Source: Woeseiaceae bacterium (lineage in GTDB: Bacteria; Pseudomonadota; Gammaproteobacteria; Steroidobacterales; Woeseiaceae). Taken from it: a stretch of 64,000 nucleotides of DNA. Shown piece after piece: positions 34,609 to 43,177 of this stretch. Made by a program: the position numbers and the translations under genes. Under the pieces are notes generated by a model. It was not told the origin of the DNA, made no database searches, and was given only the letters and a program-made list of their open reading frames with translations. The first letter of the stretch is position 1. Each line of letters begins with the position of its first letter. The stretch is from positions 1 through 64,000 of the forward strand of contig JAJFKU010000013.1 of assembly GCA_021773035.1 (NCBI GenBank), written 5' to 3'.

Positions 34609-36075
34609 ATGACCTTCCGTTCACGCGGCCGCCGATGGCGGGAAGTTGTGAGTGGATTGCCTGCTGCACTGCAGGTAATAGCGCTGGCAGCGCTGCTGGG
34701 TTCGCCTGCTGCCAACGCTGTCGAGCATTCTCCAGAGCCAGCTTCGTCGTTGAATGTGGTGTTGATCATCCCCGATGATCATTCGCGGCATTCGATGGGT
34801 GCTTACGGAAATACCCAGGTCCTGACGCCAAATCTCGACCAACTGGCGCGCGAGGGAAGCCTGTTCGCAAACGCCTACGCTGCTGCGCCTGTCTGTTCTC
34901 CCAGCCGGGCGGCAATGCTGACAGGTCGTTATCCGAGTCAGGTCGGAGTTACCGATTTCTTTCTCAGGAACGAGCACTACGAAGAGCGTGGCCTCGATAC
35001 TGGTTCGATAACCTGGCCCCGGGTCTTGCAGCGCAACGGCTATACCACCGGTCTGATAGGCAAATGGCATATTGGCGAAGCCCGCCGATACCATCCGCTG
35101 AATCGGGGGTTCGACTATTTTTTCGGTTACGACTATGCCGTGACGCCATTCGACCCGGAACTCGAAGTCGATGGCAAGGTCGGCGTTGTAAAAGGGCATA
35201 CCTCGGACCTGTTTGCTCAGGCAGCCATAGACTTCATGAGCGAGAATCGCGACCGGCCGTTTGGGTTGGTCGTGGCGCTTAGAGAGCCGCAGGTGCCCTG
35301 GAGCGAGGTACCGCAACAGGATCTTGACGCAGTAGCCGACATCGAGATAGACGTTCCATCGGGCCCGGGCATGGATTCGGGCTGGGTGGAGGAGCAAACG
35401 CGTATGAAGTATGCGTCTGTTCATACCCTCGATCGGACGATCGGTCGAATTCTGAAAGCAATGGACCAGTTGCAACTGACCTCAAGAACGGTCGTCCTGT
35501 ATGTTGGCGATCACGGCATGTTGATCGGTCAGCGTGGATTGTACGGCAGAGGTGCGGTAGGTGTTATCGTCGGCGATAACGTAGTCCATCCGGAGGCTGT
35601 GGCAACACTTGCCGATCCAGCGATTACGATTCCGTTTGTCGTACGGTGGCCGGGTGTCGTACATCCCGGCAGCCGTTTCGATACGCTGGTGTCTAATGTC
35701 GACGTGTTCAGTACGGTGCTGGGTATGCTTGGGGTCGAAGTTCCTGCGGATGCTCACCCGGAAGGGGTCGATCTCACACCGCTGCTTCGCTCCGGAAAGC
35801 GTCCGTCCCGCGACGCGGTATTCGCTCAGTACGATATGAGTAACTTCGGCATAGCGCATCTGCGCATGGTGCGAACGGCCGGTTGGAAGCTCATTCGTCA
35901 CCTTGGCATGACGGCGAATGCCGAGTGGCTGGATGAACTCTACGACATGACAGTCGATCCCGGTGAAACAAGGAACCTGATTGAGGATGACGCGGTTCAA
36001 TCCGTTCGCGAAGATCTTTACGACAGACTGTCGTCCTGGCAGCGCGCAATAGACGACCCGCAGCAGGGGCATTAG
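34609..36075 (+). CDS. Exported sulfatase (formylglycine type)
   Basis: 488 residues from the ATG at 34609, which has GGGGAAGG eight bases upstream and begins a signal peptide (LPAALQVIALAALLGSPAANA). The alkaline-phosphatase-fold sulfatase core is complete: metal Asp pair and His in LIIPDDHSRHSMG, the formylglycine signature CSPSRAAMLTGRYP, catalytic Lys in GLIGKWHIG, and metal DH in YVGDHGMLIGQRGLYG. It should cleave sulfate esters in the periplasm; the CSPSR cysteine needs a maturation enzyme not encoded here. In-frame starts at 34507 and 34540 come from the duplicated sigma-gene segment and would put 23 or more extra residues before the signal peptide. Confidence 0.9.
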   Translation: MTFRSRGRRWREVVSGLPAALQVIALAALLGSPAANAVEHSPEPASSLNVVLIIPDDHSRHSMGAYGNTQVLTPNLDQLAREGSLFANAYAAAPVCSPSRAAMLTGRYPSQVGVTDFFLRNEHYEERGLDTGSITWPRVLQRNGYTTGLIGKWHIGEARRYHPLNRGFDYFFGYDYAVTPFDPELEVDGKVGVVKGHTSDLFAQAAIDFMSENRDRPFGLVVALREPQVPWSEVPQQDLDAVADIEIDVPSGPGMDSGWVEEQTRMKYASVHTLDRTIGRILKAMDQLQLTSRTVVLYVGDHGMLIGQRGLYGRGAVGVIVGDNVVHPEAVATLADPAITIPFVVRWPGVVHPGSRFDTLVSNVDVFSTVLGMLGVEVPADAHPEGVDLTPLLRSGKRPSRDAVFAQYDMSNFGIAHLRMVRTAGWKLIRHLGMTANAEWLDELYDMTVDPGETRNLIEDDAVQSVREDLYDRLSSWQRAIDDPQQGH

Positions 36076-36151
36076 GCGTTTTGCTCATGAGGCAACGGAG
36101 CGAGGCATCTTGTCGGCACATTGGTAGTGAACCCTGGTACGGGAGAGACAG

Positions 36152-37891
36152 ATGTTCCCAGGAATAGGCATAAACCGGGCCTGGTTGGGCTGTGCATTTC
36201 CGCTATTTGCAGCACTCACCGTTTCGTGCGTGGCCGCGCGCGCGGAATCCGGTCTCTCCGAACAATTGAGGGCAGTCGATGCCCTGTTTGAAGAACGGAA
36301 CGAGTCACTACAGCCTGGAATGGTCGTCGGCATTCTGATGGGAGATGAAGTTGTCTACGAAAAGGGATTCGGGATGGCCGACATCGAACACCGAATCCCT
36401 GTCACCAGGGAAACCGTTTTTCACGTTGCGAGTGTTTCAAAGCAGTTTACCGCCTATTCACTGGCGGCGCTGGAGTTCGACGGCGCGCTCGATCTTGACG
36501 CGGACATTCGGGATCACCTCAATTTCGTCCCGGATTCCGGTTACCGAATTACACCGCGACACCTTGTCCACCATGTTAGCGGACTCAGAGACCACTGGGG
36601 CCTGTTCGTGATGGGAGGACAGGAAATGACGAGCCGGCTGCGACAGTCGCAGGTAGTCAATATCGTGTCGCGCCAGGAGGCTCTGAATTTTCCGCCGGGT
36701 ACCGACTTCTCGTATTCGAACACCGGCTATGCCTTGATGGCGGAACTCGTGCACTCGATAACGGGAAAAACACTGCGACAGTATGCGGGAGCAAGAATCT
36801 TCGAACCGATCGGGATGTCCGATACCTTCATCTACGACGATGTCACGGAGATTGTACCGAATCGGGCACACTCCTTCGTCATGGACTCTGACGGTGAATG
36901 GCGGCGTGAGCCGCTGAACTACGATCAGGCCGGAGCGACGAGTTTGCACACGACAGCCGGCGATCTGTTGAAATGGGCTGGGCATCTGTTGCATCCGGCC
37001 GGTGGGCCCGCCGCCGAACTGGTGTCGACGGTGACAACGATGGGCCAGCTGAATGACGGCACGCCGCTGAACTATGGTTTCGGGCTGTGGGAAAGGCAGT
37101 TCGCGGGAAACAAGGTAATCATGCATACCGGTTCGGACGCCGGGTTTAGCACCGCTTTTTGCGTATTTCCCGAACAGGATTTCGCGGTGGTTATTTTGGC
37201 GAATTTTCCGGTTAATCGACATATTCTCATAGAAAAAATAGCGGACATATTTCTGTCGCCGAAACCGGAAGGTACTTTCGAATCGCCCGGGAAGGCGAGA
37301 CTAACACCGGCTGCACTGAAGTCGTATACCGGTCGTTACTACCACCCACGTCGAAATGTCCTCGATCTTTCCTATTCACCGGAGTCGGGTAGTCTGGGGT
37401 TGTCGGTCTACACCGGTGAGCCGCACGTTGACGTAACGCTTCGGGCCGATGGCAGCTTCGATCTCGGCGACGACGCCCGCCGGCTCGGCGAGTACTACGT
37501 TCCGGAGTTTGATGAAGATGGCACAGTCGTTGCGATCACGGACGAAGGAAAGACCTATACCTACGGCTTGCCTCGGCTACACAGGTTCGTCCGATTACCC
37601 GAACCTTCAGACGCGGACAGGGAACTGGCCCGGTTCGCTGGAGACTACCGTAGCGGTGAGCTCGATATTACATACACCGTCAGTGCGGATATCGCATTGG
37701 GAAAACTCTATCTTGATCATATCTGGGCGCCGCAGCCGGTTGAACTAACCCCGACAGCGAGAAATCACTTCGATGGCAAGTGGCCGTTTGAGACTGTTGA
37801 GTTCGTTCGAGATCAAGAAGGCCTGCCGACGACCATGCTGATTTCGGAGGAGCGAATTCGCGACGTGCGCTTTGACAGGGTGGCGAGGTAG
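36152..37891 (+). CDS. Exported serine hydrolase of the beta-lactamase/DD-peptidase fold (A)
   Basis: 579 residues. A signal peptide or membrane anchor (WLGCAFPLFAALTVSCVAARA) precedes a class C-like catalytic domain: SVSK at 94-97 (SxxK nucleophile and base), YSN at 188-190 and HTGSDAG as the third motif. Residues about 375-579 form an extra C-terminal beta-rich domain, as in D-aminopeptidases and esterases of this superfamily. The activity could be D-amino-peptidase, DD-carboxypeptidase or esterase; sequence alone does not decide. It follows the sulfatase by 76 bp and may be cotranscribed. Confidence 0.88.
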   Translation: MFPGIGINRAWLGCAFPLFAALTVSCVAARAESGLSEQLRAVDALFEERNESLQPGMVVGILMGDEVVYEKGFGMADIEHRIPVTRETVFHVASVSKQFTAYSLAALEFDGALDLDADIRDHLNFVPDSGYRITPRHLVHHVSGLRDHWGLFVMGGQEMTSRLRQSQVVNIVSRQEALNFPPGTDFSYSNTGYALMAELVHSITGKTLRQYAGARIFEPIGMSDTFIYDDVTEIVPNRAHSFVMDSDGEWRREPLNYDQAGATSLHTTAGDLLKWAGHLLHPAGGPAAELVSTVTTMGQLNDGTPLNYGFGLWERQFAGNKVIMHTGSDAGFSTAFCVFPEQDFAVVILANFPVNRHILIEKIADIFLSPKPEGTFESPGKARLTPAALKSYTGRYYHPRRNVLDLSYSPESGSLGLSVYTGEPHVDVTLRADGSFDLGDDARRLGEYYVPEFDEDGTVVAITDEGKTYTYGLPRLHRFVRLPEPSDADRELARFAGDYRSGELDITYTVSADIALGKLYLDHIWAPQPVELTPTARNHFDGKWPFETVEFVRDQEGLPTTMLISEERIRDVRFDRVAR

Positions 37892-37992
37892 ATGCCGTGC
37901 AGACTCGATTCCGTTCGGCTGACGGCGTGGTGAGATGGGGTGTTGAACTCATCCGCTATCTGTCGATCGCCGGGTCTCCGATTGTTTGCTTT

Positions 37993-38007
37993 CGCAGGAA
38001 TCCTGCG
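37993..38007 (+). promoter_or_regulatory. Hairpin that masks the ribosome binding site of the DUF819 gene
   Basis: CGCAGGAATCCTGCG is a perfect inverted repeat. It contains the AGGA ribosome binding site and ends on the first base of the GTG start. In RNA it gives a 6-bp GC-rich stem with an AAT loop, which would hide the site until melted or opened by upstream translation. Confidence 0.45.
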
Positions 38008-39152
38008 TGAGTAATACACTTATCGCTGCGGATAATGTTTTCGGCCTGCTGGGCGCTCTTTTTGCTCTGATCGCGTTTGCGGTCTATGCCGAAGGCAGCC
38101 GAATCGGCAAGCGCTTATCCGCGGCATCCGTAGTAATCGGTATCGCGCTGCTGTTGTCGCAGTTTTCAGTGTTGCCGCGGACGGCGCCGCTTTACGATGC
38201 CGTCTGGGAATACATGGTGCCGCTGGCAATCGCGATATTTCTCATTAAGGCGAACCTGCTGAGCGTCGTTCAGGAGGGTGGCCGGGTGTTGCTGGCTTTC
38301 TCGATCGGAATGGCGGGGGTCGTGGCCGGAGCCGTTCTCGGCGCGTCACTGATCGATCTCGGACCCCACGAAGCACAGTTTGTTGGAATATTCTCGGCGA
38401 CCTATACCGGTGGTTCGCTGAATTTCGCGGCGGTAGCCGAGGCAACGGAGTTCAGGGAGGCGAGCCTGCTTTCAGCGGCACTGGCCGTTGATACGATCTG
38501 GGGTACCGCGTTTATCGTAGTAGCCAATCTGCTCGGTGGCTGGAGTCTCTTTCAACGTTTCTATGCTGAGCGAGACAACTCTATGCTGGAAGCCGTCGAA
38601 ACGACGACGCATAAAGAAAGCGATAGTTCGATTAGCTTGCCGGGCATTTCGATTGCCATTGGTCTTGCCGCCGTGGTTTGCGCCGTTTCGATAGCAGTGG
38701 CTGCCAGACTTGGCCTCGATTCGTACGCGATTCTGTTCATCTCCGTCTTCATGGCCGTTATTGCGACGGTATTCCGGAAGGTCTTGTCCAGGTTACGCGG
38801 TGAGAACGTACTTGCACTGCTGTTGATGTACCTGTTTTTTGCCATCGTGGGCGCGGGAACCGACGTTGGCGCCATGTTCAAGGTGGTACCCGAGTTATCC
38901 GCTTTTGTAGCCATCATTCTCAGCGCGCACCTCCTGTTCCTGCTCATCGGCGGGTGTGTCTTTCGGTTGAGTTACGGGGAATTGATAGTCGGGTCCCTGG
39001 CGTGTATCACCGGTCCGCCTGTCGCGGCTGCCATCGCTATTCTATTCGGTTGGCGTCGTTTGGTGGCCGCCGGGATTTTAACGGGCGTGTTCGGTTACCT
39101 GATCGGGAACTTCGTTGGGGTTGGGCTTCATGCATTACTCGGCGGTAACTAG
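38007..39152 (+). CDS. DUF819 (YjcL-like) integral membrane protein
   Basis: 381 residues from the GTG at 38007, chosen because AGGA lies 8 bases upstream; a TTG at 37986 would place the site inside the gene. About ten hydrophobic helices are visible. The family signature GIFSATYTGGSLNFAAVAEA is present, and a second GG-containing helix pair comes near the end (SLACITGPPVAAAIAILFGW). DUF819 proteins are duplicated-fold transporters; eukaryotic and bacterial relatives have been linked to amino-acid-like substrates, but no substrate is firmly known to me. It lies between a serine hydrolase and two amidohydrolases and could import their products. Confidence 0.85.
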   Translation: MSNTLIAADNVFGLLGALFALIAFAVYAEGSRIGKRLSAASVVIGIALLLSQFSVLPRTAPLYDAVWEYMVPLAIAIFLIKANLLSVVQEGGRVLLAFSIGMAGVVAGAVLGASLIDLGPHEAQFVGIFSATYTGGSLNFAAVAEATEFREASLLSAALAVDTIWGTAFIVVANLLGGWSLFQRFYAERDNSMLEAVETTTHKESDSSISLPGISIAIGLAAVVCAVSIAVAARLGLDSYAILFISVFMAVIATVFRKVLSRLRGENVLALLLMYLFFAIVGAGTDVGAMFKVVPELSAFVAIILSAHLLFLLIGGCVFRLSYGELIVGSLACITGPPVAAAIAILFGWRRLVAAGILTGVFGYLIGNFVGVGLHALLGGN

Positions 39153-39194
39153 GTTTGTACCGTTGCGGTCCGGCGGGTTGACGAGGAACTAAGT

Positions 39195-40640
39195 ATGCGA
39201 AGATCGAAGTATGTGTACGCGGCTCTGGCCTCAGCGTTTCGGAGAACCGGTCGAAGCGCGGTCGTCGAGCTGCGAACATTGGCGCTGACAGGGCTTCTGG
39301 TATACAGCGTAGCCGGATCGACGTTCGCCGCTGCGCGCGAAATATACGCGAGCACGTACCGCCCGCTCGCAGCGCCGTCAGTTCTGATTGAAAACGCCAC
39401 CATCCTGACAGCGACGGGTACACGCATCGAACGTGGTGACGTGTTGTTCGAGCACGGCAAGCTGGTCGCGATCGGTGCGGATATCACTGCTGCAAACGTA
39501 AGTCGGGTTATCGATGCAACAGGTCGATACGTAACGCCGGGAATTATCGACATTCATTCTCACTTGGGCTTATCGCCTGTGCCCCACGTTGAAGGCAATA
39601 GTGACTCCAACGAGATAACTAACCCGAATACGGCGGGCGTTTGGGCGGAGCACGGGGTGTGGCCTCAGGACCCGGGGTTTGCAGCAGCTTTGGCCGGCGG
39701 CGTGACAACGCTGCAAGTACTTCCAGGATCTGCCAACCTGTTTGGTGGCCGTAGTGTTGTACTCAAGAACGTACGTTCAGTGACCGTGCAGGCTATGAAA
39801 TACCCGGGCGCTCCGTACGGGATAAAAATGGCTTGCGGTGAAAACCCGAAGTTTCTGTATGGAAGCGAAAGAGGTGTCGCTCCAGGTACGCGAATGGGGA
39901 ACTTCTTTGCTTACCGCTCGGCGTTCATCGCGGCGCAGAGTTATAAACGCAAACATGACCGCTATGCCGAGGATGAGAATAGCGGAAAGCCTGCGGCAGA
40001 ACCGGAACGCGACCTGGGTCTGGATACGCTGCTTGGCGTACTGAACGGCGATATCTATGTTCATGTGCATTGTTATCGGGCAGACGAAATGGCCATGATA
40101 CTGGACCTCGCCGACGAGTTCGGGTTTCGGATTGCCGCATTTCATCATGCCACCGAGGCCTACAAGATTCCCCGGATGCTGGCCCGGAAAGAAACCTGCG
40201 CCGCGATGTGGTCGGACTGGTGGGGCTTTAAGATGGAGGCGCTGGACGGTATCCGGGAGAACATCCCGATGGTCGATGCTGCGGGTGCCTGTGCGATCGT
40301 GCATTCGGATTCGGCAACCGGGATACAGCACCTGCCGTTTGAGGCAGCCAGGGCGATGGGCTCCGGACGTCGGGCGGGCCTGGACATGGAACCGGAGCAG
40401 GCCGTTCGCTGGCTTACGATCAACCCCGCGCGAGCGCTGGGTATCGACGATGAAACGGGCTCACTGGAAGCTGGCAAGGCTGCCGACTTAGTAATCTGGT
40501 CGGGGGACCCGTTCAGCACCTATACGCGTGCCGATGAAGTCTTCATCGACGGTGTACCCGTATTTCAGCGTGACGTGACGGCTGCTCAGCGCACGAGCGA
40601 TTTCGTCCTTGGGCAGTTGCCAGAACTGAGTGAGCAATAA
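39195..40640 (+). CDS. Exported amidohydrolase, catalytically complete partner
   Basis: 481 residues. A membrane or signal segment (LRTLALTGLLVYSVAGSTFAAA) is followed by the amidohydrolase N-strands (VLIENATILTATGTRIERGDVLF). The metal motif HSH lies in GIIDIHSHLGLSP, a central His in HVHCYRADEM and in FRIAAFHHATEAYK, and the Asp in AIVHSDSATGIQH. The C-terminal return (GSLEAGKAADLVIWSGDPF) is typical. Its stop overlaps the start of a second, inactive-looking amidohydrolase, an arrangement I know from other gammaproteobacteria as a likely two-subunit enzyme. It should hydrolyse a peptide-like amide in the periplasm. Confidence 0.88.
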   Translation: MRRSKYVYAALASAFRRTGRSAVVELRTLALTGLLVYSVAGSTFAAAREIYASTYRPLAAPSVLIENATILTATGTRIERGDVLFEHGKLVAIGADITAANVSRVIDATGRYVTPGIIDIHSHLGLSPVPHVEGNSDSNEITNPNTAGVWAEHGVWPQDPGFAAALAGGVTTLQVLPGSANLFGGRSVVLKNVRSVTVQAMKYPGAPYGIKMACGENPKFLYGSERGVAPGTRMGNFFAYRSAFIAAQSYKRKHDRYAEDENSGKPAAEPERDLGLDTLLGVLNGDIYVHVHCYRADEMAMILDLADEFGFRIAAFHHATEAYKIPRMLARKETCAAMWSDWWGFKMEALDGIRENIPMVDAAGACAIVHSDSATGIQHLPFEAARAMGSGRRAGLDMEPEQAVRWLTINPARALGIDDETGSLEAGKAADLVIWSGDPFSTYTRADEVFIDGVPVFQRDVTAAQRTSDFVLGQLPELSEQ

Positions 40641-41926
40641 TGAAGACGCCGCTTACTATTGCTCCGATACTCGTTTTCATCGTGTTGATTGCGTATGGCA
40701 CAACCGCCTATTGCGAGACCTACGTTATTCACGGCGGTACGGTTCACACGCTTGGCCCGCTGGGTGCCATCGAGGGTGGGACCATCGTTGTGGAGGATGG
40801 GGTTGTGGTCTCCGTAGGCAACGATCTTGAGATTCCGCAGCATGCCAAAGTATTCGATGCCAGCAATAGGGTCGTAACACCGGGCCTGATGAATTCGTTT
40901 ACTCATCTGGGCATCGAGGAAGTTTCGACAGTCGCCGGCACGGTAGATCACGCCGCAACGCACAGCAAAGATTCGTCTGCGTTGGCAATGCACTGGAGCA
41001 TCAATCCAAACTCGGCGTTGATTCGATTCGCACGCTCCGATGGTCTGACGCGAGCCGTGGTGGCTCCGTCGGCTGGCCCGAACATATTTTCGGGCACCGG
41101 AGCGATTATCGACCTCAGTACCGGCAACGACTTTCTGACAAAGCGGTTCGCGGCCGTCTTCGCGACGCTGGGTGAGGCAGGTAGCAGGCAATCCGGCGGA
41201 TCAAGGAGCGCAGCGTGGCTGCAACTGACCGAGAGTATAGAAGCAGCACGCGCTTTTTCAGATAGCCGTTCGAAATTCGAAAAGCAGAGTCGATTTTCAC
41301 CGCTCCTCTCGAGGGCGGACCTGGAAGCACTGGAGCGGGTAGTACGGCGCGATGTGCCAATGGTTGTTGCCGTCGATCGGCAGTCCGATATTGAGCGCGT
41401 TATCGACTACAAACGAAGCTCGAAGCTGAACATCGTTATCAAGGGCGGGCGTGAGGCGTGGCGAGTCGCCGATAAACTGGCGGCAGCGGAAATTCCGGTT
41501 CTAGTGAACCCGATGCTTAATCTGCCGGATAATTTCGAGGCACTCGGCAGCACTTTGGAGAACGCCAGAATCCTCCACGCCAAGGGCGTCGTTGTTGCTT
41601 TTTCAGGGAGTAGCTCGCTGTACGAGTGGCCCTACAACGCTGGTGGTATCGGCAAAATAGCGGGGCTTGCCGTCGCATACGGACTGCCGTGGGAGGCGGC
41701 ATTGGAAGCGGTCACCATCGCACCGGCCAGGGTTTGGGGCATCGACGATCGATACGGATCCATCGAACCCGGCAAGGAAGCGGACCTTGTGATCTGGGAC
41801 GGCGATCCTCTGGAAGCAATTTCGGGCCCGGTTGCTGTTTTCATACGGGGCGAGCCCGTTTCGATGCGTTCGCGGCAGTCGCAACTTCGCGACAAATACA
41901 TGAATCGAGTAATTAATCAGGAGTGA
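40640..41926 (+). CDS. Exported amidohydrolase-like protein lacking the HxH metal motif
   Basis: 428 residues with a signal peptide (IAPILVFIVLIAYGTTAYC). The overall fold is kept: the start (YVIHGGTVHTLGPLG) and the end (GSIEPGKEADLVIWDGDPLEA) are good amidohydrolase sequences. The first metal motif, however, reads VVTPGLMNSFTHLG in the place of GLIDxHxH, so one of the two histidines is missing. The later ligand positions are also eroded (VPMVVAVDRQS, VVVAFSGSSSL). It is probably a non-catalytic partner of the preceding gene, with which it overlaps by one base. Confidence 0.82.
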   Translation: MKTPLTIAPILVFIVLIAYGTTAYCETYVIHGGTVHTLGPLGAIEGGTIVVEDGVVVSVGNDLEIPQHAKVFDASNRVVTPGLMNSFTHLGIEEVSTVAGTVDHAATHSKDSSALAMHWSINPNSALIRFARSDGLTRAVVAPSAGPNIFSGTGAIIDLSTGNDFLTKRFAAVFATLGEAGSRQSGGSRSAAWLQLTESIEAARAFSDSRSKFEKQSRFSPLLSRADLEALERVVRRDVPMVVAVDRQSDIERVIDYKRSSKLNIVIKGGREAWRVADKLAAAEIPVLVNPMLNLPDNFEALGSTLENARILHAKGVVVAFSGSSSLYEWPYNAGGIGKIAGLAVAYGLPWEAALEAVTIAPARVWGIDDRYGSIEPGKEADLVIWDGDPLEAISGPVAVFIRGEPVSMRSRQSQLRDKYMNRVINQE

Positions 41927-41929
41927 ATC

Positions 41930-43177
41930 ATGAAGTCCGTTCTAAGTAGCAGGCGGTCGGTATTGAGAGCCGCCATTGGCGTGGCTGGACTGACTTCGTT
42001 GTCGGGTTTGTCCGGAACAGCAACAGCGGCGACCGATGCCAAGAAGCCGAACCTGAAAAAGCTCAGATCTGTAGCAGAAGTCGGGGACAGAATCGATGCC
42101 TGGCTCGAAGTCGATTCTGCGGCATTGCACCAAAACGTTCAGGCGATTTCTGCAAAAGCTAACGGAAACCCGGTTCTTGCCGTACTCAAGTGCAACGGCT
42201 ACGGGCTGGGGACCGATGTCGTCGCATCTATCCTCGAACGCTCACCCGTAGTCTGGGGTTTTGCTGTCGCGAAAACTGACGAGGCAATCGCTATTCGTGA
42301 GGCTGGCGTCCGCAAACCGGTACTTCTGATGAGTGATGTTGCGGAGTCGGATGCTTTGGAGCTGCTCGAACGACGGGTCTCGCTCGCGGCCTACGGGCCG
42401 GGTTCGGAGCAACGCTTCGCCGCGCTTGCAAAAAAACTCGGCCGCCCGGCTGGCGTCCATCTATACCTCGACGTTGGGCTGGGCCGACTGGGCGTGCCGT
42501 ACTACCGGGCCGAGGACTGGATCGCCGCCATGGCCCGGAACAAGGCGCTGCGCGTTGAAGGGACTTTCGTCAACCTGACCGAGGTCGACAATGCGGGTAT
42601 CGAACATCTCGCGCGTTTGCAGCAACTGGTAACGACGCTCAGGGCGAGGGGTGTGGATATGGGCAAAGTCCATGCGGCGGCGTCCTACGCGCTAATGCAC
42701 TATCCGGGAGCTGCGATGGATATGGTTCGACCCGGCATCATGACCTACGGCGTACATCCCGATCGGACTGCTGAGGATGCGATCAAGCTGCGAGTTGCGC
42801 ATCGACTGCGTGCAAGAGTTATTCGTGTGTCACAACTGCGCAAGGGCGATGCTGCGGGCTATGCCCAGGAATTCGTTGCCGGGGAACCGACGTGGACAGC
42901 AACGATTATGTGCGGCTGGTCGGATGGCTATGATTTCAAATCAAACGTAGGCGGTGAAGTCCTTATCGGTGAACGCCGCTATCCGGTAGTTATGCGGACT
43001 GCGAATCACTGCGTCGTTAATCTGGGCAGGGAAAGAACCGTCGAGCACGGTGCGGTCGCGACACTGGTTGGTCCCGAGCCGGGAATTCGGCCGTTGGAGC
43101 TGGCCGAGAAATCGAAAAGTTCCGGGTACAATCAAATTCGCTACAGCGCAATGTTGCCCAAGTTTGTGGCAGTCTGA
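41930..43177 (+). CDS. Tat-exported alanine racemase-like PLP enzyme
   Basis: 415 residues. The leader has a twin-arginine motif (SSRRSVLRAAIGVAGLTSLSG), so the protein is exported folded. The body is a fold-type III racemase: DAWLEVDSAALHQNV, then the PLP lysine K87 in AVLKCNGYGLG, DMVRPGIMTYGVHP, and the second catalytic Tyr in GDAAGYAQEF. Periplasmic racemases of this kind (broad-spectrum Bsr type) make D-amino acids such as D-Met or D-Lys; export argues against a housekeeping Alr. It sits 3 bp after the amidohydrolase pair and overlaps the quinoprotein gene, so all four share one transcript. Confidence 0.85.
   Translation: MKSVLSSRRSVLRAAIGVAGLTSLSGLSGTATAATDAKKPNLKKLRSVAEVGDRIDAWLEVDSAALHQNVQAISAKANGNPVLAVLKCNGYGLGTDVVASILERSPVVWGFAVAKTDEAIAIREAGVRKPVLLMSDVAESDALELLERRVSLAAYGPGSEQRFAALAKKLGRPAGVHLYLDVGLGRLGVPYYRAEDWIAAMARNKALRVEGTFVNLTEVDNAGIEHLARLQQLVTTLRARGVDMGKVHAAASYALMHYPGAAMDMVRPGIMTYGVHPDRTAEDAIKLRVAHRLRARVIRVSQLRKGDAAGYAQEFVAGEPTWTATIMCGWSDGYDFKSNVGGEVLIGERRYPVVMRTANHCVVNLGRERTVEHGAVATLVGPEPGIRPLELAEKSKSSGYNQIRYSAMLPKFVAV

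Noticed and set aside
33507-34769. 420-residue minus-strand frame
   Set aside because: Antisense to the system 1 receptor and the sulfatase start; no motif and no ribosome binding site.
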